NCBI GenBank assembly: GCA_024687305.1
Contig: JAILEQ010000110.1
Location: 1 to 36,619, forward strand
Length of the DNA: 36,619 nt
From: Lachnospiraceae bacterium
Lineage (GTDB): Bacteria; Bacillota; Clostridia; Lachnospirales; Lachnospiraceae
Direction of reading: 5' to 3'
The notes under the pieces were generated by a model, which was not told where the DNA came from, did not search any database, and worked only from the letters and a program-made list of their open reading frames with translations. The position numbers and the translations under genes are program-made. Below, one piece after another: positions 31,172 to 36,619 of the stretch; position 1 is the first letter of the stretch; each line of letters opens with the position of its first letter.

Positions 31172-31681
31172 ATTAGCGAATTAATGATTAACGAACAGAT
31201 CCGCGACAAAGAAGTCAGGGTCATCGGAGCAAACAACGAACAGCTTGGTGTAATGTCAGTCAAAGAAGCTATGGCACTTGCGGAAGAAGCGGGTGTAGAT
31301 CTTGTAAAGATCGCTCCAAATGCACAGCCGCCTGTGTGCAGGATCGTTGATTACGGAAAGTTCAAATACGATCAGATGAAGCGTGAGAAAGAAGCCAAGA
31401 AGAAACAGCATGTTGTTGAGATCAAGGAAATTCGTCTTACACCCAATATCGATACGAATGACCTCAATACCAAGATGAATGCCGCAAGAAAGTTCTTGCA
31501 GGGCGGTGACAGAGTAAAGATCACCTTAAGGTTCAGAGGACGTGAAATGGCTCATATGCAGACATCAAAGCACATCCTTGATGATTTTGCGGAAGGGCTT
31601 GCCGATATTGCTCAGATCGACAAGGCACCAAAGGTTGAAGGCCGCAGTATGACAATGTTTTTAGCCGGAAAGAAGAATTGA
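31172..31681 (+). CDS. infC: translation initiation factor IF-3
   Basis: IF-3 binds the 30S subunit and checks the start codon. The 169 residues include the N-terminal domain (NEQIRDKEVRVIGANNEQLG), the lysine-rich linker (KREKEAKKKQ) and the C-terminal domain (IEIRLTP-type start, GDRVKITLRFRGREMAH). I place the start at ATT 31172 and not at ATG 31184. The GGAGG at 31159-31163 is 8 bases from the ATT but 20 bases from the ATG, and AUU is the known autoregulatory start of infC in many bacteria. If the ATG were used, the protein would be four residues shorter. The gene is followed by rpmI 45 bases later. Confidence 0.93.
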   Translation: MSELMINEQIRDKEVRVIGANNEQLGVMSVKEAMALAEEAGVDLVKIAPNAQPPVCRIVDYGKFKYDQMKREKEAKKKQHVVEIKEIRLTPNIDTNDLNTKMNAARKFLQGGDRVKITLRFRGREMAHMQTSKHILDDFAEGLADIAQIDKAPKVEGRSMTMFLAGKKN

Positions 31682-31726
31682 TAACCCGGATAAAATGATA
31701 GATTAAATGTTCAGGAGGAAATAACA

Positions 31727-31924
31727 ATGCCTAAAATGAAAACCAGCAGATCTGCTGCTAAGCGCTTTAAAGCTACAGGAACCGGTAAGTTAAAGAGAGC
31801 TAAGGCTTATAAGAGCCATATCTTAACAAAGAAGTCTACCAAGAGAAAACGTAACTTAAGAAAGCCCGCTATCACGGACGAAACGAATGTTAAGAACATG
31901 AAGAAGATCTTACCTTACTTATAA
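31727..31924 (+). CDS. rpmI: 50S ribosomal protein L35
   Basis: The 65-residue, strongly basic protein begins with the L35 signature ([20 protein letters not shown]) and ends in KKILPYL. It sits in the conserved infC-rpmI-rplT order with AGGAGGAA before its ATG. It is a structural protein of the large subunit and should share the leader-controlled transcript of infC. Confidence 0.97.
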   Translation: MPKMKTSRSAAKRFKATGTGKLKRAKAYKSHILTKKSTKRKRNLRKPAITDETNVKNMKKILPYL

Positions 31925-31945
31925 GTCGATTGGAGGAATTAAGAA

Positions 31946-32302
31946 ATGGCTAGAATTAAAGGTGGCTTAAATGCCAAGAAAAAGCATAACAGAGTATTAA
32001 AGCTTGCTAAAGGCTACAGAGGAGCCCGTTCCAAGCAGTATAGAACAGCTAAACAGTCTGTAATGAGAGCACTTACTTCAGCATATGCCGGACGTAAGGA
32101 GAGAAAGCGTCAGTTCAGACAGTTATGGATCGCTCGTATCAACGCAGCAGCAAGACTTAACGGAATGAGTTATTCCAAGTTCATGTACGGTTTAAAGACA
32201 GCAGGTGTTGAAATGAACCGTAAGATGCTTGCCGAGATGGCAGTTAACGATGCAGAAGGCTTCACCAAGCTTGTAGAGATCGCAAAGAAAAGCGCATCAT
32301 AA
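31946..32302 (+). CDS. rplT: 50S ribosomal protein L20
   Basis: The 118-residue basic protein has the L20 hallmarks: [37 protein letters not shown] and [20 protein letters not shown]. It binds 23S rRNA early in 50S assembly and is the expected repressor of this operon through the leader at 31007. It starts 21 bases after rpmI with TGGAGGAA, and a terminator follows. Confidence 0.97.
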   Translation: MARIKGGLNAKKKHNRVLKLAKGYRGARSKQYRTAKQSVMRALTSAYAGRKERKRQFRQLWIARINAAARLNGMSYSKFMYGLKTAGVEMNRKMLAEMAVNDAEGFTKLVEIAKKSAS

Positions 32303-32323
32303 ATAGTTTTAATGGAAAATACT

Positions 32324-32356
32324 ACCCCGCGGGATGTCCTGCGGGGTGTAATTTTG
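32324..32356 (+). terminator. terminator after rplT
   Basis: ACCCCGC-G-GGA-TG-TCC-T-GCGGGGT (32324-32347) is a nearly unbroken G+C-rich hairpin followed by GTAATTTT, 21 bases past the rplT stop. The T run is short, so partial read-through into the peptidase gene is possible. Confidence 0.7.
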
Positions 32357-32365
32357 AGGACGAAC

Positions 32366-33769
32366 ATGAATTACCTTGACTTTTTTAAAGAGCTGTGTAA
32401 AATTCCGCACGGTTCGGGGAATACGGAAGCAATAGGCAATTATCTTTGCGAGTTCGCTAAAGAAAGATCGCTTGAATATCATAAAGACGAGCTTGGAAAC
32501 GTTATTATCATCAAGGAAGCGTCTGCTAAAAGAGTGAGCGATGAACCTGTGATCATCCAGGGACATATGGACATGGTTGCCGTAAAGGACGACGGCATCA
32601 ATAAAGACATGACAAAGGAAGGACTCGATCTTGAGACCGACGGGGATTTTCTTTTTGCAAAAGGGACGAGTCTCGGTGCGGACGACGGTATTGCTGTCGC
32701 TTATGCACTTGCACTGCTTGATTCAGATCTTGAACTTCCAAGACTGGAAGTCGTGATAACGGTAGACGAAGAAGTCGGAATGGAAGGTGCGAGCGGTATA
32801 GATCTTTCGTGTCTCAAAGGCCATACGATGTTAAATCTCGATTCGGAAGAAGAGGGAGATTTTATCGTAAGCTGTGCGGGAGGTGCGAGAGTTGATTTTG
32901 ATTATGACTTAAAAGGTGAGCCTAAAGTTGAAAAGACGCCCGGCTTTAAGATATATGAGATAAGTATGGAAGGCTTTCTTGGAGGCCATTCGGGGACCGA
33001 AATCCACAAAAAGCGTGCAAACGCGATCAGGATAATGTGCAAACTTTTAAGAAAATTGTCCGATGCAGGCATAATGGCGGGCCTTGGCGATTACAGAGGC
33101 GGCGTTGCGGACAATGCGATCTGTAACGCGTGTAAGGCGGTCATTTTGAGTAAACCCATCGAACCGGAACTGTTCGATATGATCAAGTATGAGTCAATGG
33201 ACAGTTTTCTCGGAACGGAAAAGAATGCGAAGATCTCCTTTAAAGAGATTGACGCAGATATGGATTTTTACAAGGAGGGAGATTTCCTTCACTTTTTAAA
33301 TTCTCTTCCGGACGGAGTCGTTTCGATGAGCATAGACATGCCCGAACTTGTTGAGACCTCTTTAAATCACGGTATCATAAAGATGCAAGACGGTATCATC
33401 AGTCTTTCGTTAAGCATAAGAAGCAACGTCAACGAAAAAAAGGAAGAACTTAAGAAGATTCTTAAGGAGTTGGCCGAAATAAGACCCGTCAAGATGAACA
33501 TCCACGGCGATTATTCGGGATGGGCTTACAGAGAAGATTCCCCTCTTAGAGAAAAAGCTGTATCTTTGTACGAAAAAATGTTTGGGAAAAAGCCCAATGT
33601 ACTCTCAATACATGCCGGACTTGAATGCGGCGTTTTGTCGGGAAAGATCAAAGATCTTGACTGTATTTCCTGTGGTCCGAATATTTACGATATACATACT
33701 ACCAAAGAAAGACTTTCGCTTTCTTCAGCAGAGCGCATGTGGGAGTTTTTGAAAGAACTGTTAAAGTGA
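32366..33769 (+). CDS. aminoacyl-histidine dipeptidase (M20, PepD-like)
   Basis: The 467-residue zinc peptidase of family M20C has the metal and catalytic motifs in order: GHMDMVA (His67, Asp69), GTSLGADDG (Asp106), the DEEVGMEG general-base/zinc pair (Glu135, Glu136), the dimerisation-domain GGHSGTEIHKKRAN, and HAGLECGVLSGK near the end. It hydrolyses Xaa-His and other dipeptides in the cytoplasm. ATG 32366 with TTGAGGA upstream is used. A longer frame from 32312 would translate the rplT terminator hairpin and is rejected. The terminator at 33801 ends the unit. Confidence 0.92.
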   Translation: MNYLDFFKELCKIPHGSGNTEAIGNYLCEFAKERSLEYHKDELGNVIIIKEASAKRVSDEPVIIQGHMDMVAVKDDGINKDMTKEGLDLETDGDFLFAKGTSLGADDGIAVAYALALLDSDLELPRLEVVITVDEEVGMEGASGIDLSCLKGHTMLNLDSEEEGDFIVSCAGGARVDFDYDLKGEPKVEKTPGFKIYEISMEGFLGGHSGTEIHKKRANAIRIMCKLLRKLSDAGIMAGLGDYRGGVADNAICNACKAVILSKPIEPELFDMIKYESMDSFLGTEKNAKISFKEIDADMDFYKEGDFLHFLNSLPDGVVSMSIDMPELVETSLNHGIIKMQDGIISLSLSIRSNVNEKKEELKKILKELAEIRPVKMNIHGDYSGWAYREDSPLREKAVSLYEKMFGKKPNVLSIHAGLECGVLSGKIKDLDCISCGPNIYDIHTTKERLSLSSAERMWEFLKELLK

Positions 33770-33800
33770 ATGTACCGGTTTGAAACGATTGTTACAATTA

Positions 33801-33839
33801 CACAAAAAAGGACACCAGAATTTGGTGTCCTTTTTTGTG
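33801..33839 (+). terminator. bidirectional intrinsic terminator after the dipeptidase gene
   Basis: CACAAAAAAGGACACC (33801-33816) and GGTGTCCTTTTTTGTG (33824-33839) are perfectly complementary around a 7-base loop. Confidence 0.9.
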
Positions 33840-33881
33840 CCAACATTCTTGATTTAAGAAAACAAACATGATAAGATTGAG

Positions 33882-33933
33882 GAAACCTAAAAACTATTTA
33901 TGGTTTCTTAATATTTACGCCCTAAATTTAGGG
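33882..33933. promoter_or_regulatory. candidate operators upstream of the TetR gene
   Basis: GAAACC (33882-33887) and GGTTTC (33902-33907) form an inverted repeat. CCCTAAATTTAGGG (33920-33933) is a perfect 14-bp palindrome 64 bases before the TetR start. Either could be the site of the TetR protein. The region is A+T-rich and no consensus promoter stands out. Confidence 0.4.
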
Positions 33934-33997
33934 GAATGTTTGAATACCAAATAGAGACACAAAAAACACAAAGAAAACTGTTTTATAGGAGGACAAT

Positions 33998-34582
33998 ATG
34001 CCAAGAATAGCGAAAGAACCCGACCAGTTAAAAATTGACGTAATGGAAGCCTGCATCAAGACTTTCAACGAAAAAGGTCTCAAACTTACCGTTGAAGATG
34101 TGGCAAAACTTTGCCATGTAAGTAAGAAGACACTTTATCTTATGTATGCCGACAAAGAGGCAATGTTGATCGCAGCGATCGATTATGTATTCAAATCCAT
34201 CAAGGCTTGCGAGAAGGAGGTATACAACGATCCAAATCTTTCGACGCTTGAAAAGATTAAAAAGATCATGGTAGGTATGCCCGATAAATTGCAGGGTGTT
34301 GACTTTACCAGAAGTTATGAGTTCAAAGAAGCATATCCTTCACTTCATAAGAGAGCAAACATGCATCTTGAAAGCGACTGGGAGCCTACGATCGAACTTA
34401 TCAAGAAAGGTATGGACGAAGGCGTTATCAGAAAAGACATCAACATTAATGTTGTAAAAGCCATCGTAGAGAGTACTATCGAGAATTTCCTTGCAAACTC
34501 CACTTTCAAAAAAGCCGGAATCTCATATACTCAGGCGCTTGACTATCTTATCGATATCGTACTGAACGGTATTACCACCTGA
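33998..34582 (+). CDS. TetR/AcrR family transcriptional regulator
   Basis: The 194-residue protein has the N-terminal TetR helix-turn-helix at about 12-55 (CIKTFNEKGLKLTVEDVAKL, then CHVSKKTLYLMYADKEAML). A helical ligand and dimer domain follows, with an ITQALDYLIDIVLNGI-like end. The ATG follows TAGGAGGACA. It is 28 bases upstream of a glycoside hydrolase gene on the same strand, so it may sense a related carbohydrate or a product of it and control both genes. The ligand is unknown. Palindromes in its upstream region are candidate operators. Confidence 0.9.
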   Translation: MPRIAKEPDQLKIDVMEACIKTFNEKGLKLTVEDVAKLCHVSKKTLYLMYADKEAMLIAAIDYVFKSIKACEKEVYNDPNLSTLEKIKKIMVGMPDKLQGVDFTRSYEFKEAYPSLHKRANMHLESDWEPTIELIKKGMDEGVIRKDININVVKAIVESTIENFLANSTFKKAGISYTQALDYLIDIVLNGITT

Positions 34583-34610
34583 TCACTGTTTTTGGGGGAG
34601 TTACATTTTA

Positions 34611-36619
34611 ATGAAAATATATTTGAACAAAGATTGGAAGTTCTTCTTTGACAAGGACAGCACTTCCTTTGTTAGTGTTGACCTTCCGCACACGGTCAAA
34701 GAGACTCCGTTCAATTCATTTGATGAGAGTATCTACCAGACCGTGTCAAAATACGAGCGTGAACTTGAAGTTCCTTCCGATCTTGACAACAAGGTATTTC
34801 TTCTTCATTTTGAGGGTGCGGGTCACAGAACGTCGGTTTACATAAATAATGTCGAGCTCTACACTCACAAATGCGGATATACCGCTTTTTTCGTTGACAT
34901 CACAAATGCCGTAAAGTGTTTTGCCGGCTCGAGCGTGATCCTCACCGTCATACTCGATTCCAATGAGAATCTCGATCAGCCTCCTTTCGGTAATGTCATA
35001 GATTATATGACATACGGAGGCCTTTACAGAGAAGTATGGGCCGAAGTAAGGAACGAGGTTTACATAAAGTCCACATATCATCATTTCATTGCGGACAAAG
35101 AAGAATCGCTTGAGAGCAAAATAGTGATCTTCGGTGAAGTTAACGCTTCGTATTCGATAAGTGAATCCGTAGTTGATGCGGACGGAAACGAAGTTGCTTC
35201 TTTTGACCGCATTGTCTCATTGAAAGAAGACGAAGAAGGAAAATTTGATTCCGTTAAGTTCAATCTTTCAAACATCAAAAGATGGGACGTTGATTCACCA
35301 TATCTTTACACCGTTACGACAAGGCTTAAAAAAGACGGTGTGACAGTTGATGAGGTGAGCGAGTCCGCAGGTTTCAGGACCGCAGAGTTCAAGGCTGACG
35401 GTTTTTATCTCAATTCAAAGAAAGTAAAGCTTCGCGGCGCGAACAGACATCAGTCTTATCCGTATTTCGGCTATGCGATGCCCGAAAGCGTTCAAAGGGA
35501 AGATGCGCGCATACTTAAGAACGAGCTTGGTATGAATGCGGTAAGAACTTCCCATTATCCTCAGTCCAAGGCGTTTATCGACGAATGTGACCGCCTGGGA
35601 CTTTTGGTGTTCACCGAGATTCCCGGCTGGCAGCATATAGGAGGCGATGAGTGGAAAGCTCAGGCCATAGAGAACGTAAAGGATATGATGATCGGTTACA
35701 GGAATCATCCGTCGATCGTTTTGTGGGGTGTTCGTATAAATGAGTCAATGGATGACGACGAATTGTACAAGAAGACCAACGAAACGGCGCACAGACTTGC
35801 ACCCGGCATATTTACCGGCGGCGTGAGATTTTTGAAAAAATCGAGTCTTCTTGAGGATGTTTATACTTACAACGATTTTATTTACAACGGGACCAACATA
35901 CCCTGTTCCGCAAAAGAAGAGATCACACCCGATGTCACAAAGGGATATCTTATCTCCGAGTATAACGGTCACATGTTTCCCACAAAATCGTTTGACGATG
36001 AGATACACAGAAGCGAGCATGCCTTAAGACATGCGGCCGTATTGAACGAAGTCGAAAAGTACAGCGATATAGCCGGAAGCTTCGCATGGTGCATGTTTGA
36101 TTACAACACTCACAAGGATTTCGGATCGGGTGACAGGATATGCTATCACGGCATAACCGATATGTTCAGAAATCCCAAGCTTGCCGCATATTTTTACAAA
36201 AGTCAGTCCGATGATGAATATGTTCTTATGCCCACATCGGATATGAACATAGGTGAATATCCTGCCTCGGATATACGAAAACTGTATATTTTCACGAATC
36301 TTGATTCGATAAAAATGTATAAAAACGGATTGTTCATCAGAGAATTCTATCCCGACAGAGAACATTTCGCGTATTTAAAACATCCGCCGGTTTTGATCGA
36401 CGATTTTATAGGCGAACTGCTCGTTACTCAGGAAGGCTATTCCAAAGAGCTTTCCGACAGGTTCAAGGATATTCTCTCCGCCATATTAAAGTACGGAATG
36501 GAGGGGCTTCCTTTTAAGAAGAAACTTCTCATGTGTCGTATGATAGTGTTCGACCATATGAACGTCAAGAAAGGATACGATCTTTATTCAAAATATGTGA
36601 GCGGATGGGGCGACAACGT
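34611..36619 (+). CDS. glycoside hydrolase family 2 enzyme, cut by the right edge
   Basis: The frame is open from ATG 34611 (GGGGGAG about 10 bases upstream) to the window end, giving 669 codons without a stop. It has the GH2 order: a sugar-binding jelly roll (FEGAGHRTSVYINNVELYTH, then GGLYREVWAEV), an immunoglobulin-like middle, and the TIM barrel with LRGANRHQSYPYFG and NAVRTSHYPQS. The acid/base Glu378 is in WGVRINES and the nucleophile Glu450 is in ISEYNGHM. These residues fit beta-galactosidase, beta-glucuronidase or beta-mannosidase activity; the linkage cannot be decided. There is no signal peptide, so it acts in the cytoplasm on imported oligosaccharides. It probably shares a transcript with the TetR gene upstream. 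Confidence 0.9.
   Translation, partial: MKIYLNKDWKFFFDKDSTSFVSVDLPHTVKETPFNSFDESIYQTVSKYERELEVPSDLDNKVFLLHFEGAGHRTSVYINNVELYTHKCGYTAFFVDITNAVKCFAGSSVILTVILDSNENLDQPPFGNVIDYMTYGGLYREVWAEVRNEVYIKSTYHHFIADKEESLESKIVIFGEVNASYSISESVVDADGNEVASFDRIVSLKEDEEGKFDSVKFNLSNIKRWDVDSPYLYTVTTRLKKDGVTVDEVSESAGFRTAEFKADGFYLNSKKVKLRGANRHQSYPYFGYAMPESVQREDARILKNELGMNAVRTSHYPQSKAFIDECDRLGLLVFTEIPGWQHIGGDEWKAQAIENVKDMMIGYRNHPSIVLWGVRINESMDDDELYKKTNETAHRLAPGIFTGGVRFLKKSSLLEDVYTYNDFIYNGTNIPCSAKEEITPDVTKGYLISEYNGHMFPTKSFDDEIHRSEHALRHAAVLNEVEKYSDIAGSFAWCMFDYNTHKDFGSGDRICYHGITDMFRNPKLAAYFYKSQSDDEYVLMPTSDMNIGEYPASDIRKLYIFTNLDSIKMYKNGLFIREFYPDREHFAYLKHPPVLIDDFIGELLVTQEGYSKELSDRFKDILSAILKYGMEGLPFKKKLLMCRMIVFDHMNVKKGYDLYSKYVSGWGDN

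Noticed and set aside
32312-32365. Upstream start for the dipeptidase
   Set aside because: It would translate the rplT terminator; ATG 32366 has its own ribosome site and gives the normal family N terminus.

Overview
The window looks like a chromosomal piece of a Gram-positive anaerobe of the Clostridia, most likely Lachnospiraceae (Butyrivibrio-like). This is inferred from the gene families: an adjacent DUF5717/DUF5716 pair, an infC-rpmI-rplT operon behind an L20-type leader, a perfect CIRCE element, AGGAGG-type ribosome sites, a tRNA without encoded CCA, and a family 2 glycoside hydrolase. No rRNA, CRISPR array, integrase or transposase gene was found.

Left accessory region (1-9100). A partial unknown gene leaves the left edge. 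Next comes a roughly 1.1 kb module bounded by a 93-bp direct repeat (244-336 and 1378-1470). It holds, on the minus strand, a DUF3800 protein, a structured RNA candidate just upstream of it, and a ribbon-helix-helix gene that has lost its start. A visibly more A+T-rich island (about 1800-8800) follows, bounded by a 157-bp direct repeat (1528-1684 and 8803-8959) and by a 21-bp copy of the tRNA-Gly 3' end (1775-1795 and 9082-9102). The island has a divergent regulatory pair (small minus-strand protein and XRE repressor with TGTTACA-type operator sequence). After it comes a plus-strand run: DUF5677 protein, a five-zinc-ribbon protein with a central PD-(D/E)XK-like nuclease and a C-terminal NUMOD1-like segment, a DEAH superfamily 2 helicase, and, with no gap, a 645-residue protein made of eleven tandem roughly 55-residue modules. 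I regard this helicase/nuclease/repeat-protein set as the best candidate for an undescribed system, plausibly anti-phage or element-borne. That function is inference.

Core region (9100-19200). tRNA-Gly(GCC) is followed by an acyl-CoA synthetase, a stand-alone receiver domain overlapping an azlCD exporter pair, a beta-CASP metallo-hydrolase, a divergent thymidylate synthase, a PHP-domain protein and an overlapping PrsA-like lipoprotein isomerase. htpG has a perfect CIRCE (HrcA) operator upstream. Two giant imperfect palindromes and an intrinsic terminator fill the gap between htpG and a convergent HisC/CobD-like aminotransferase.

Right half (20.7-36.6 kb). A tightly coupled cluster encodes a 1190-residue DUF5717 protein, a DUF5716 protein with degenerate Hsp70/actin-like motifs, a TPR protein and a coiled-coil protein with two membrane helices. 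It runs by an ATGA overlap into purB and then a HAD phosphatase. This is a second, apparently core-genome, uncharacterised system. A small membrane protein, a SEC-C protein with a long structured leader, infC (probable AUU start)-rpmI-rplT, a PepD-type dipeptidase, a TetR regulator and a glycoside hydrolase family 2 gene cut by the right edge complete the window.
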